From Bacteroidota bacterium (GTDB lineage: Bacteria; Bacteroidota; Bacteroidia; Bacteroidales; VadinHA17), in NCBI GenBank assembly GCA_022711195.1, contig JAKLFN010000003.1, positions 1 to 37,028 of the forward strand: a stretch of 37,028 nt of DNA, read 5' to 3'. Numbering within the stretch: the first letter of the stretch is position 1; the number at the start of each line of letters is the position of its first letter. Shown piece after piece: positions 9,890-18,807 of the stretch. A program made the position numbers and the translations under genes. The notes under the pieces are model-generated. The model had not been told where the DNA came from, ran no database searches, and saw only the letters and a list, made by a program, of their open reading frames with translations.

Positions 9890-10333
9890 TCACTCCCTTT
9901 TACGCCTGAAGAAACTGACCATCAGTTCACGGCATTGTTCCTCAAGCACTCCTTTTATCACTTTTGTCCTGGGGTGAAGAAGCTGACCGGTCAGCAGAGT
10001 ATATCCTTTCTTTTCATCAGGAGCTCCGTAAACGAGTTCCGGTAACTGGCTCCAGCCTAATGCACCGGCGCACATTGCACATGGTTCGAGTGTGACATAC
10101 ATTGTACATTCAGTCAGGTATTTTCCGCCAAGCCAGGTAGCTGCCGCGGTAATTGCCTGCATCTCGGCATGTGCCGTCGGATCATTAAGTGTTTCAGTCA
10201 GGTTATGAGCTCTTGCTATTATCTGATCCCTGCAAACCACGACAGCGCCGACAGGAATTTCCTGCCTGCCGGATGCCTTTTTTGCTTCTTCCAGCGCCAC
10301 CTTCATAAATCTCTCATGCCTGTTTTGTAACAT
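9890..10333 (-). CDS. tadA: tRNA-specific adenosine deaminase
   Basis: A 147-residue zinc-dependent deaminase that converts the wobble adenosine of tRNA-Arg(ACG) to inosine. The zinc site is complete: HAE (His55 ligand, Glu57 proton shuttle) and PCAMC (Cys85, Cys88). The family-typical N-terminus RHERFMKVALEEAKKA begins right after the chosen ATG at 10331-10333. An in-frame ATG at 10381 would add 16 residues (MKALCNPLANFSYFYI) unlike the family and in AT-rich, promoter-like DNA, so I rejected it. Guanine or cytosine deaminases share the fold, but the spacing and the EPCAMCAGAL phrase favour TadA. It is divergent from aspS. Confidence 0.92.
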   Translation of the reverse strand: MLQNRHERFMKVALEEAKKASGRQEIPVGAVVVCRDQIIARAHNLTETLNDPTAHAEMQAITAAATWLGGKYLTECTMYVTLEPCAMCAGALGWSQLPELVYGAPDEKKGYTLLTGQLLHPRTKVIKGVLEEQCRELMVSFFRRKRE

Positions 10334-10469
10334 AATATAAAAGTAAGAAAAATTTGCCAGCGGATTGCAAAGAGCTTTCATTCAGTCACACTGGTTTTAC
10401 TCCCTGATACAGCTCAGTGCAACTTCGCCTGACACCAGATAAAATGATTCTCTCTTACTCAAATTTTCT

Positions 10470-10477
10470 TATTTTTG
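10470..10477 (+). promoter_or_regulatory. -7 box of the aspS promoter
   Basis: TATTTTTG matches the Bacteroidota -7 consensus TAnnTTTG and ends 19 bases before the aspS ATG. No clear TTTG -33 element is seen at the usual spacing, so the promoter call rests on this box. Confidence 0.5.
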
Positions 10478-10496
10478 CTGAATTAAATTTTATAAT

Positions 10497-12257
10497 ATGT
10501 ACAGAACACATACATGCGGAGAACTGACTCTGAAAGATGAAGGGAAGTCGGTAATATTGTGCGGATGGCTCCAGAAATCGAGAGACCTCGGAGGAATGAC
10601 ATTTATCGATCTCCGCGACAGGTATGGAATTACACAGCTTGTTTTTAATATGGAGACTAATCCCATACTGTGCGAACAAGCCCGCAGAATGGGACGCGAA
10701 TTTGTTATCAGGGCGGAAGGGAAAGTACGCGAACGGAGCAATAAGAACCTGAAGATCCCCACCGGAGAAATAGAAATAGAAGTTTCATCACTTGATATTC
10801 TAAATAAAAGCGAGCTTCCTCCTTTTACTATCGAGGAGGAAACTGACGGAGGCGAAGAGCTAAGAATGAAATACCGTTATCTTGACCTGAGGCGGGCACC
10901 TGTAAAAAACAATATTGTTCTTCGCCACCGTGTGGCACAGGCTGTAAGAAGTTATATGGATTCAGAAGGTTTTATAGAAGTGGAAACCCCGGTTCTCATT
11001 AAGTCGACACCTGAGGGTGCACGCGACTTTGTTGTTCCCAGCCGGATGCAACCCGGTACTTTTTATGCTCTTCCGCAATCGCCCCAGACACTTAAGCAGC
11101 TCCTGATGGTTGCCGGATTTGACAAATATTTTCAGATTGTAAAGTGCTTCCGCGATGAGGATCTCCGTGCCGACCGACAGCCTGAATTCACACAGATAGA
11201 TTGCGAGATGTCATTCGTTGAAAGAGACGATATCCTGGATACTTTTGAAGGACTGGCAAAATACCTTTTCAGGGAGACACTCGGTATTGAGTTTAATGAG
11301 AAATTCCTTAAGATGCCATATAAGGATGCAATGGAATTTTACGGTTCAGATAAACCTGACCTCCGTTTCGGCATGAAGTTTACAGATCTGACTTCCATCG
11401 TTAAAGGGAAGGGATTTCAGGTTTTCGACAGCGCTGAATATATAGGCGCCATCTGTGTTGAGGGATGTTCAGAGTACTCGAGGAAACAGCTCGATGAACT
11501 GACTGATTTTGTCAGGAGGCCGCAGGTAGGTGCCAAGGGACTTGTATACATGAAATACGGGAACGACGGATCGCTGAAATCGTCAGCCGACAAGTTCTAT
11601 ACAGCTGCCGATCTGGAGAAATGGGCCGGAGCTGTCAAGGCAGGCAAGGGCGACCTGGTGCTTATCCTGGCCGGAGACAGAAAGAAAACTCTTACTGCCC
11701 TTTCTGAACTGCGCCTGGAGATGGGCAACAGGCTCGGCCTTAGAAAAAAGAATATCTTCTTCCCGCTTTGGGTGGTTGATTTCCCGTTACTGGAATGGGA
11801 CGAAGAGGAAAAAAGATTCTTTGCGATGCATCACCCTTTTACTTCTCCCAAACCTGAAGATATACATCTTATGGAGTCAGACCCGGGCAAGGTAAGGGCA
11901 AATGCTTATGACCTTGTAATTAACGGAGTCGAAATAGGAGGAGGCTCGGTACGAATCCATGACTCTGCTGTTCAGAAGCTTATGTTCAAAGTCCTTGGGT
12001 TTACCGATGAGGAGGCAGAGCATCAGTTCGGGTTCCTGCTTAATGCATTTAAATATGGTGCACCACCTCACGGGGGAATAGCTTTTGGATTCGACAGGTG
12101 GGTGGCCATGATCGGCGGACAGGATTCTATACGCGATTTCATTGCTTTTCCAAAAAACAACTCAGGAAGAGATGTAATGCTCGATACCCCGGCGCAAATA
12201 TCTGTCAGACAGCTCGACGAACTTCAGATCAGGTTCAATCCAAAAGATACGAAGTAA
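10497..12257 (+). CDS. aspS: Aspartyl-tRNA synthetase
   Basis: A 586-residue class II synthetase that charges tRNA-Asp. The N-terminal OB-fold anticodon-binding domain covers about 1-110 ([20 protein letters not shown]). The catalytic core includes motif 2 ([18 protein letters not shown], about 218-235) and motif 3 ([10 protein letters not shown], about 525-535), with the bacterial GAD insertion domain between them (about 290-420). The length matches bacterial Asp[18 protein letters not shown] and HHPFTSPKP are hallmark phrases of the bacterial enzyme. The stop lies three bases from the stop of the convergent plug-domain gene, leaving no room for a terminator between them. Confidence 0.97.
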   Translation: MYRTHTCGELTLKDEGKSVILCGWLQKSRDLGGMTFIDLRDRYGITQLVFNMETNPILCEQARRMGREFVIRAEGKVRERSNKNLKIPTGEIEIEVSSLDILNKSELPPFTIEEETDGGEELRMKYRYLDLRRAPVKNNIVLRHRVAQAVRSYMDSEGFIEVETPVLIKSTPEGARDFVVPSRMQPGTFYALPQSPQTLKQLLMVAGFDKYFQIVKCFRDEDLRADRQPEFTQIDCEMSFVERDDILDTFEGLAKYLFRETLGIEFNEKFLKMPYKDAMEFYGSDKPDLRFGMKFTDLTSIVKGKGFQVFDSAEYIGAICVEGCSEYSRKQLDELTDFVRRPQVGAKGLVYMKYGNDGSLKSSADKFYTAADLEKWAGAVKAGKGDLVLILAGDRKKTLTALSELRLEMGNRLGLRKKNIFFPLWVVDFPLLEWDEEEKRFFAMHHPFTSPKPEDIHLMESDPGKVRANAYDLVINGVEIGGGSVRIHDSAVQKLMFKVLGFTDEEAEHQFGFLLNAFKYGAPPHGGIAFGFDRWVAMIGGQDSIRDFIAFPKNNSGRDVMLDTPAQISVRQLDELQIRFNPKDTK

Positions 12258-12260
12258 TTC

Positions 12261-12962
12261 CTACTGCAGGTTTTTTGCACCTTTGAGGGTTATGAGGATA
12301 ACACCATTGGCACCTCTCGATCCATAAATGGCGGCAGAGGATCCTTTAAGCACTTCTATCGATTTTACTTCCCTTGGACTAATATCCTCTATCGACTGCA
12401 CAGTCATGCCGTCGACTACAAGAAGCGGTTCAGTGCTGCCCATGAATGAATTGGCGCCCTGGATTCTTATGCTGCTTCCGCTTACATCCACTCCTGGGAT
12501 CTGCCCTTTGATCATCTCGTAGATGCTTGTATATGAATCACTATTAATGCTTTTCTTATTGAGCCTGCTCACCGGCTGGGTGAGGTTCTTCTGATCCACT
12601 TCGCCATATCCGACATTTATTTTTTCGTCATCATTTTCGCTCTTACGGGCGATCATTCCATCTAAAGTAATATCGACTTTTTGTTTTCCTTTTATTTCAT
12701 TCTTCCCGGAACCGAAATCTTCTGCAGTTGCAGATATCATACATGCATCAGGTTTTATTCTGATCTTGTAGATCCCGTTCTTATCCGTCGTTTTCCAGGT
12801 ATTCACATTATCGACATATATCAATGCTCCTTTAACAGGCATACCTTTATTGTCATTAACGATACCGGTAACGAGCTGCTTTTTCCTGTCTTTTTCTGCA
12901 GAAACGGGAATAGTGATCAGGAATGCACTGAGAAAAATCAGGAAGAGAATTTTTGTTTTCAA
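12261..12962 (-). CDS. Free-standing TonB-receptor plug domain protein (SusC-like N-terminus, no barrel)
   Basis: About 233 residues from a TTG start (12960-12962) that gives a clean signal peptide, MKTKILFLIFLSAFLITIPVSA. A carboxypeptidase-regulatory-like domain comes first (about 30-100; VTGIVNDNKGMPVKGALIYVDN). A TonB-dependent-receptor plug domain follows (about 130-230; IPGVDVSGSSIRIQGANSF, PLLVVDGM, IEVLKGSSAAIYGSRGANGV). In SusC-family receptors the plug leads into a barrel of over 600 residues; here the protein stops right after ANGVILITLKGAKNLQ. An upstream GTG at 13020-13022 would add 20 residues (253 aa) and overlap miaB. The intact frame and signal peptide suggest a real periplasmic or outer-membrane protein rather than a recent truncation. 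Function unknown. Confidence 0.82.
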   Translation of the reverse strand: MKTKILFLIFLSAFLITIPVSAEKDRKKQLVTGIVNDNKGMPVKGALIYVDNVNTWKTTDKNGIYKIRIKPDACMISATAEDFGSGKNEIKGKQKVDITLDGMIARKSENDDEKINVGYGEVDQKNLTQPVSRLNKKSINSDSYTSIYEMIKGQIPGVDVSGSSIRIQGANSFMGSTEPLLVVDGMTVQSIEDISPREVKSIEVLKGSSAAIYGSRGANGVILITLKGAKNLQ

Positions 12963-13018
12963 TATTTTATGATTTGTAAAATTTATGAAATTGAGTTGAT
13001 AAGGTAAAGATATAAAAA

Positions 13019-14365
13019 TCACCTGGAGATTTTCCCGATAAGTGTTGCCGAGGTAGCTCTGTCGATGGTGACACTTACATATTCTCCCTTCCGGTGCTTC
13101 TCCGCCGGGAATACAACAACTTTATTCTGTGATGTCCTGCCTGAAAGGAAATCAGAAGAACGTTTTGACACTCCCTCGATGAGAACTTCAAATGTCTTCC
13201 CGATGTCCTGTTTCTTTGAGATTGCCGAAAGCCTGTTCTGGAGTGCAATTATCTCATTCAGCCTTTTTGTTTTCACTTCTCCGGCAACATCGTCCTTCAG
13301 TTTTCGTGCGGCTTTTGTCCCGGGTCTTTCACTGTATTTGAACATATAAGCAAAATCATACCTTGCCCATTCCATCAGTGACAGAGTTGCCTGGTGGTCT
13401 TCATCTGTTTCTGTGCAAAAGCCGGCGATCATATCTGTCGACACAGCACAATCAGGGAGTATCCTCCTTATCGCTTCGATCCTGTCCATATACCATTCGC
13501 GTGTGTAATCGCGGTTCATGAGCTTCAGTATTCTGCTGCTTCCGCTTTGTGCCGGCAAATGTATATGCCTGCAAATATTGTTATTCCGTGATATTGTTTC
13601 CAGCAGTTCATCTGACAGATCTTTTGGATGGGAGGTCGAGAATCTTATCCTGATATCAGGGTATGCCTGTGCGGTTCTTTCAAGGAGAGATGCAAAGTTG
13701 GTCAATACATCGCCGTTTGTATAGAGATATGAGTCGACATTCTGCCCCAGGAGAGTAATTTCCCTGTAACCTGCACCGGCCAGCTCCCTGATCTCGCTGA
13801 GTATCGAATCCGGATTCCGGCTTCTTTCGCCTCCCCTTACATAGGGAACCACGCAGTACGAACACAAATTATTGCAACCTCTCATTATTGATACGAATGC
13901 CGAGACACCATTGCTGTCGAGGCGGACTGGTGAGATATCGGCATAAGTCTCCTCACGCGAAAGAAGTACATTTACTGCTTTATGGCCCGATTCTGCCTGG
14001 CTGATCAGGGCTGGCAGGTCGCGGTAAGCATCGGGCCCGGCAACAATGTCGACCAGTTTTTCGGTTTCGATGATCCTTTCCTTAAGTCTTTCTGCCATAC
14101 AGCCCAGCAATCCAACCACAAGACTCTTGTTTTTCTTCTTGAGATGATTTATCGCCCTGAGCCTGCTCCAAATCCGCTGTTCAGCATTTTCACGTATCGA
14201 GCACGTATTGATCAGAATCAGCCCTGCAGCATCGATATCAGAAGTCTCCCTGTAGCCCTGATCTTTTAGGATCGACATAACAACTTCGCTGTCAGCTACA
14301 TTCATCTGGCAGCCGTAGGTCTCTATAAAAACTTTCTTATTCACTTTCGATAACCCTGCATTCAT
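13019..14365 (-). CDS. miaB: tRNA-2-methylthio-N6-dimethylallyladenosine synthase
   Basis: A 448-residue radical-SAM methylthiotransferase that modifies A37 of tRNAs reading UNN codons. The N-terminal UPF0004 domain carries the auxiliary [4Fe-4S] cysteines (Cys19 in [13 protein letters not shown], Cys55 in NTCSIREN, Cys89 in GLLGCMAER). The radical-SAM motif is [18 protein letters not shown] (Cys164, Cys168, Cys171). A C-terminal TRAM domain covers about 380-448. [16 protein letters not shown] and the length separate MiaB from the related RimO and MtaB. The plug-domain gene follows on the same strand, with a possible GTG start overlapping the miaB stop. Confidence 0.96.
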   Translation of the reverse strand: MNAGLSKVNKKVFIETYGCQMNVADSEVVMSILKDQGYRETSDIDAAGLILINTCSIRENAEQRIWSRLRAINHLKKKNKSLVVGLLGCMAERLKERIIETEKLVDIVAGPDAYRDLPALISQAESGHKAVNVLLSREETYADISPVRLDSNGVSAFVSIMRGCNNLCSYCVVPYVRGGERSRNPDSILSEIRELAGAGYREITLLGQNVDSYLYTNGDVLTNFASLLERTAQAYPDIRIRFSTSHPKDLSDELLETISRNNNICRHIHLPAQSGSSRILKLMNRDYTREWYMDRIEAIRRILPDCAVSTDMIAGFCTETDEDHQATLSLMEWARYDFAYMFKYSERPGTKAARKLKDDVAGEVKTKRLNEIIALQNRLSAISKKQDIGKTFEVLIEGVSKRSSDFLSGRTSQNKVVVFPAEKHRKGEYVSVTIDRATSATLIGKISR

Positions 14366-14439
14366 TACAATTCAAATACTTATATCAAGGCTACAGGCAT
14401 CCGGCTTCGGGCAACAGGCATTACCTGATTTTGTCCGAT

Positions 14440-14477
14440 GCCTGACGCCTGACGTCTGACGCCTTTTGCCTGACGCC
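14440..14477. repeat. Degenerate tandem heptamer GCCTGAC
   Basis: GCCTGAC, GCCTGAC and GTCTGAC follow head to tail from 14440 to 14460, then GCC-TTTT and another GCCTGAC-GCC (14468-14477). They lie in the 194-bp gap between the divergent miaB and yebC genes. This looks like a small decayed minisatellite. Confidence 0.7.
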
Positions 14478-14520
14478 ATAATTTTAAAGCACAAAAATAC
14501 ATAAGTAGAAAGAAATAGTA

Positions 14521-14528
14521 TAATTTTG
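14521..14528 (+). promoter_or_regulatory. -7 box of the yebC promoter
   Basis: TAATTTTG, followed by CAC, matches TAnnTTTG. It lies 31 bases before the yebC ATG in AT-rich DNA. No clear -33 TTTG is visible. Confidence 0.5.
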
Positions 14529-14559
14529 CACTCACATAATCCTTAATACTAAAACATTT

Positions 14560-15303
14560 ATGTCAGGTCACAATAAATGGTCTACGATCAAAAGGAAGAA
14601 GGGGGCAGCCGATGCCAAGAGAGGAAAGATCTTTACCAAGATCATTAAAGAAATTATAATAGCTGCCAAGGAAGGAGGCGGAGACCCCGATTCAAATGCC
14701 AGGCTGAGGCTGGCGATTCAGAACGCGAAAGGTGCAAATATGCCCAAGGATAACATCGAAAGAGCTATTAAGAAGGCTGTCGGATCTGATGCTGAAAGCT
14801 ATCTCGAAACATCATTCGAAGGCTATGGACCTCATGGAATTGCAGTCTTTGCAGAGTGTCTGACCGACAACAATAACAGGACGGTGGCATCAGTAAGGTC
14901 GGCATTTAATAAATACGGAGGTAATCTCGGAACAAACGGATCTCTGAGCTATGTTTTTGACAGAAAAGGCATTTTTACCATTAAGACTGAGGGCCAGAAT
15001 CTTGAAGATCTTGAGCTTCAGATGATCGATGCCGGGGCACAGGATTTCGAAGCTGACGACGATACAATAACAATAACCTGTGCCAAGGAAGACTTTGGCA
15101 GCGTAAGCAGGAAACTTACTGACCTTGGCATAGAACCGGAAGAGTCAGGCCTGAAAAGGATCCCTAACGATACAAAAAAACTTGATGTGGATTCTGCTAA
15201 GAAGGTGCTGAAATTCATCGAGGCTCTGGAAGACGATGATGACATCCAGAATGTTTACCATAACCTTGAGATGACCGACGAGCTCGCAGAAGCACTCGAA
15301 TAA
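14560..15303 (+). CDS. yebC: YebC/PmpR family protein
   Basis: A 247-residue member of the YebC/TACO1 family, opening with the near-universal MSGHNKWSTIKRKKGAADAKRGKIFTK-type N-terminus (family motif SGHNKWSTI at 2-10). Also visible are the typical blocks DNIERAIKKA and YGPHGIA. The length is normal for the family (about 240-250). Members have been described as DNA-binding regulators and, more recently, as translation factors acting on ribosomes stalled at proline-rich stretches; which applies here cannot be told. A lipoprotein gene follows after 12 bases, so an operon through purF is possible. Confidence 0.95.
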   Translation: MSGHNKWSTIKRKKGAADAKRGKIFTKIIKEIIIAAKEGGGDPDSNARLRLAIQNAKGANMPKDNIERAIKKAVGSDAESYLETSFEGYGPHGIAVFAECLTDNNNRTVASVRSAFNKYGGNLGTNGSLSYVFDRKGIFTIKTEGQNLEDLELQMIDAGAQDFEADDDTITITCAKEDFGSVSRKLTDLGIEPEESGLKRIPNDTKKLDVDSAKKVLKFIEALEDDDDIQNVYHNLEMTDELAEALE

Positions 15304-15315
15304 TTTTTTTCTTCA

Positions 15316-16410
15316 ATGAGGAAATACATTCCATTTATCCTGCTGATACTTGCTGCTGCCTCCTGCAAAAAAGAGAGCGATAACATTGTCTGGCAGAGAA
15401 CTGCAGGTGAAGGAAGTGCATTCTTTATCGGGGCAACAGCCGATTCAGGTTTTATCGGCTGCGGGCGACTTTCAGGGAACCCATATCTGGTGAAATTCGG
15501 ATCAGGACGGGATATTGAACTCGAATACTATTCACAGGAGAACGGTCTCTTCAGTTCAGCATGGTACGACACCTCCGGTATTGTTGCCGCAGGAAGCAAA
15601 GCCGGCAAAATGCTTCTGACACGAATCGACCCCTCAGGAACAATTTTGTGGGATACAACAATTACTTCAGATTTCTATCTCGATATCACCAGTCTTGTTT
15701 ATGAAGGCAATGGCAGTTTCCTGGCTGTAGGTTCAGCCAGCCCCGATTCAGCAGATGTTATTTACACCGGCATCCTTTTTGTAAGATTCGATACGGCAGG
15801 ACAGATAAGCTATACCATGGAAACGACAGATTTTGAGACAGGGTTTACTGCTGCCGGAAAGGCTATTGAAGACGGATCTGGAAATATTTATCTTCCGCTT
15901 ACAAGAAAATCAGGGAGCCTGAAACCGAAAGCTGCAATCGCAAAGTACAACAGGAATATTCAGAAACTTTGGGAGACAGACCTCTATAATAATACAGGAT
16001 TCAGGGCTGGCTGTTATGCTGCCACTACTGATGCAGCAGGAAATGTGTTTGTTACGGGCGTAACGGAAGCATCAAATATGTCAGGAACACTTACTAACTC
16101 ATACGTGGCTTCTGTATCAAGACTTGGTGAGGTACAATGGAAGAAATATCTCGAAAACTCAAACACGGGTTCTTCCATTATTCTCAATGGATCAGGAAAT
16201 GTTCTTATGCTGAATAAAAACTGTTTTATACTAAGGATTTTGAATTCAGCTGATGGCTCTGATGACGGTATTGCAAGGATGTTCGCGGAATGCGATTCGT
16301 ACACTACCGATGCATTTGGACTGGATATGGACTTACGGCACGATGGAACTGTGCTTGTTGCCGGAACAAAAGCCGGAAATTTCTGGATAGCTATTAAGTC
16401 AGTGCAATGA
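15316..16410 (+). CDS. Lipoprotein with beta-propeller-like repeats, unknown function
   Basis: A 364-residue protein with a lipoprotein signal peptide ending in AAASC (acylated Cys17), followed by KKESDN. The mature part has recurrent blocks of about 50 residues, such as GFIGCGRLSGNPYLVKFGSG, VAAGSKAGKMLLTRIDPSG, FLAVGSASPDS and VFVTGVTEASN. Each pairs a 'value/track' phrase with a 'W-x-x-T/Y' phrase, as in PQQ/SBBP-type or delta-60 beta-propellers. There are no catalytic motifs. The KKE after the cysteine resembles the lysine-plus-acid surface-export signal of some Bacteroidota lipoproteins, so surface exposure is possible. It shares an ATGA overlap with the next gene, so the two are coupled. 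Confidence 0.8.
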   Translation: MRKYIPFILLILAAASCKKESDNIVWQRTAGEGSAFFIGATADSGFIGCGRLSGNPYLVKFGSGRDIELEYYSQENGLFSSAWYDTSGIVAAGSKAGKMLLTRIDPSGTILWDTTITSDFYLDITSLVYEGNGSFLAVGSASPDSADVIYTGILFVRFDTAGQISYTMETTDFETGFTAAGKAIEDGSGNIYLPLTRKSGSLKPKAAIAKYNRNIQKLWETDLYNNTGFRAGCYAATTDAAGNVFVTGVTEASNMSGTLTNSYVASVSRLGEVQWKKYLENSNTGSSIILNGSGNVLMLNKNCFILRILNSADGSDDGIARMFAECDSYTTDAFGLDMDLRHDGTVLVAGTKAGNFWIAIKSVQ

Positions 16411-16901
16411 CGATTACTTTTAAGCCGATACTGAAAAGATTCTTTTTCCTGCTGCTGGTTTCAGGGCTGATGACCGGTTTGTGTCATTCACAGGCATTTA
16501 TCAAAACCGCCGACCTTTTCTCACGACAGGGAACAACAGGTTCTCTTGTAATCGATCAGAGCCCGGCAGTCGACACCCTTCTGAGCCGGTATATTGCAAG
16601 ACAGAAGGAAAACCGGACTGCCGACGGCAAACAGGGCATGAGCGGATGGCGGATACAGATATACTACAGCTCGGTGCGTACAGCCCGCGAGGAAGCCAAC
16701 AAGGTCATGCTCAACTTTCTTAATAAATTCACCGACCTCAGAGCCTATGTTCAATATACCGACCCGGGATGGTATATGGTGCGTATTGGAAATTACCGTA
16801 CAAAGACAGAAGGATATAAAGAGCTTATGCTGATAAGGAAAGAGTTTCCAGATGCATATTTTGTACCCGACAAGATTTTTTTCCCCGACCTGATCAGATA
16901 A
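16407..16901 (+). CDS. Secreted SPOR-domain protein
   Basis: A 164-residue protein with an N-terminal signal peptide (about 1-29, ending near CHSQA), a linker, and a C-terminal SPOR-like domain (about 80-160). The domain's hallmarks are GWRIQIYYSSVRTAREEANKV near its start and WYMVRIGNYRTKTEGYK in the second half. SPOR domains bind denuded glycan strands of septal peptidoglycan, so a cell-envelope or division-site role is likely. The start codon overlaps the stop of the lipoprotein gene (ATGA). purF follows five bases after its end. Confidence 0.85.
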   Translation: MTITFKPILKRFFFLLLVSGLMTGLCHSQAFIKTADLFSRQGTTGSLVIDQSPAVDTLLSRYIARQKENRTADGKQGMSGWRIQIYYSSVRTAREEANKVMLNFLNKFTDLRAYVQYTDPGWYMVRIGNYRTKTEGYKELMLIRKEFPDAYFVPDKIFFPDLIR

Positions 16902-16905
16902 TCAA

Positions 16906-18807
16906 ATGAGCGAAAACATCAAACATGAATGCGGTATTGCAATGCTGAGATTACGCAAGCCGCTCGATTACTATATTGAAAAATACGGATCGTGGGATTA
17001 TGGCCTCCAGAAAATGTACCTGATGATGGAAAAACAGCATAACCGCGGTCAGGACGGAGCAGGAATTGCAGGAATAAAGCTGAATGTGGAACCTGGTAAA
17101 AGGTATATCTTCAGGCAAAGATCAAATAAACCTGATCCAATAAGGGAGATATTCGGACTCATATATGAAGATATCCATAAGATAACAGCAAACGGCACTC
17201 TGGACCCGAAGAATCCGGAACATGTTAAGGAGAGGATCCCATTTTCGTGCGACGTTTACCTGGGGCACCTGCGTTACGGCACCTATGGAAATTACAAGAT
17301 CGATTATGTTCACCCTGTGAGCCGCGAAAACAACTGGAAATCGAAGAACCTAGTTATGGCCGGGAACTTCAACCTTACAAATGTGAGCGAAGTGTTTAAT
17401 CACCTTATCGACCTGGGCCAGAACCCTGTTGATTTTTCTGATACCGTAACGATCCTTGAAAATATCGGCCACCGTCTCGATGAAGAAAACGAAAGGCTCT
17501 ACTGGCACTTCAAGGAACAGGGTTATTCAAAGAAAGATATTTCACCGTTGATTGAGAAAAACCTCGACCTGGTGAAAATATTGTCGAAAGCCAGCCGCAG
17601 CTGGGACGGAGGATATGCTATGGCCGGGATGGTCGGTCATGGCGATGCATTTGTTATGCGCGATCCCTCCGGCATTCGCCCCTCTTTCTATTATATTGAT
17701 GATGAGGTGGTTGTGGTTGCATCTGAGAGGCCTGTGATTCAGACTATATTCAACGTCAGGACCGATAACGTGGCAGAACTACCCCCTGCACATGCATTGA
17801 TAATTAAAGCTTCGGGCGAAGCTTCCGTTGAACGGATAAGAGATGACGCCGAGATCAGAAAGTGTTCCTTCGAGAGAATATACTTCTCAAGGGGAACTGA
17901 TAAAGCAATTTACAGGGAAAGAAAGAAGCTGGGAGAGCTGCTGACAGACAGCGTTCTGAAAGCTGTTGACTACGATCTTGGGAATACAGTGTTTTCCTAT
18001 ATTCCAAATACTGCTGAGAGCGCTTTTTACGGTCTTATAAAAGGAGTAGAGGATCATCTCAACAAATCAAAGATCGAAACGATTCTCGAAAAAGGGAACA
18101 CCCTGGGGAAAGATGAACTTGCAGCCATCATAAACCGGCGGCCCAGGGTGGAAAAGATCGCTGTCAAGGATGCAAAGCTGAGGACATTCATCACCGGCGA
18201 TAAGGGCCGCGACGACCTTGTCGGCCATGTCTACGATGTAACTTACGGAGTCATCCGCAGAGGCATCGATAACCTTGTTGTAATTGATGACTCAATAGTA
18301 AGGGGCACAACACTCAAGAAGAGTATTATCAGAATACTCGACAGGCTCGATCCGCGTAAGATAATCATCGTCTCTTCTTCACCGCAAATTCGTTATCCCG
18401 ATTGCTACGGAATTGATATGGCAAAGCTGGGCGACCTCATTGCATTCAGGGCTGCCACAGAACTTCTTAAAGAAAAAGAAAAACCTGGATTCTTAAACGA
18501 GCTATATGAAATGGCTCTGGAGGAAAACAGGAAGCCAGTCAGCGAAATAAAAAATCTTGTACGCGAAATATATAAACCTTTTTGTACCGTTGAAATCTCT
18601 GACAGGATCTCACAGATGCTAAGGTCGGATGAGATCAAAGCAGAGGTAAAGATTGTATTTCAGTCTATCGAAGGACTCCATGAAGCTTGCCCCGGTCATA
18701 CCGGTGACTGGTATTTTACAGGGAACTACCCGACACCCGGCGGCAATAAGGTGGCCAACCAGTCATTTATAAACTTTATGGAGGGGAAAAACATTCGTGC
18801 CTACTGA
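16906..18807 (+). CDS. purF: Amidophosphoribosyltransferase, long Bacteroidota form
   Basis: A 633-residue enzyme for the first step of purine synthesis: PRPP plus glutamine gives 5-phosphoribosylamine. The class II glutaminase domain begins at HECGIAMLRL. The nucleophile Cys9 would be exposed by removing the eight-residue leader MSENIKHE, as in propeptide-bearing PurF enzymes. Other blocks are EKQHNRGQDGAGI, LGHLRYGTYG and MRDPSGIRPSF. The phosphoribosyltransferase motif VVIDDSIVRGTT is at 458-469. The protein is about 130-160 residues longer than E. coli or Bacillus PurF, with extra sequence between the domains and at the C-terminus; the same long form is typical of Bacteroides. It converges with glsB and overlaps it by seven bases at the stops. 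Confidence 0.92.
   Translation: MSENIKHECGIAMLRLRKPLDYYIEKYGSWDYGLQKMYLMMEKQHNRGQDGAGIAGIKLNVEPGKRYIFRQRSNKPDPIREIFGLIYEDIHKITANGTLDPKNPEHVKERIPFSCDVYLGHLRYGTYGNYKIDYVHPVSRENNWKSKNLVMAGNFNLTNVSEVFNHLIDLGQNPVDFSDTVTILENIGHRLDEENERLYWHFKEQGYSKKDISPLIEKNLDLVKILSKASRSWDGGYAMAGMVGHGDAFVMRDPSGIRPSFYYIDDEVVVVASERPVIQTIFNVRTDNVAELPPAHALIIKASGEASVERIRDDAEIRKCSFERIYFSRGTDKAIYRERKKLGELLTDSVLKAVDYDLGNTVFSYIPNTAESAFYGLIKGVEDHLNKSKIETILEKGNTLGKDELAAIINRRPRVEKIAVKDAKLRTFITGDKGRDDLVGHVYDVTYGVIRRGIDNLVVIDDSIVRGTTLKKSIIRILDRLDPRKIIIVSSSPQIRYPDCYGIDMAKLGDLIAFRAATELLKEKEKPGFLNELYEMALEENRKPVSEIKNLVREIYKPFCTVEISDRISQMLRSDEIKAEVKIVFQSIEGLHEACPGHTGDWYFTGNYPTPGGNKVANQSFINFMEGKNIRAY

Noticed and set aside
12963..13022. 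GTG start at 13022 for the plug-domain gene
   Set aside because: It puts 20 AT-rich-encoded residues before the signal peptide; the TTG at 12962 gives a standard one. The GTG cannot be excluded.
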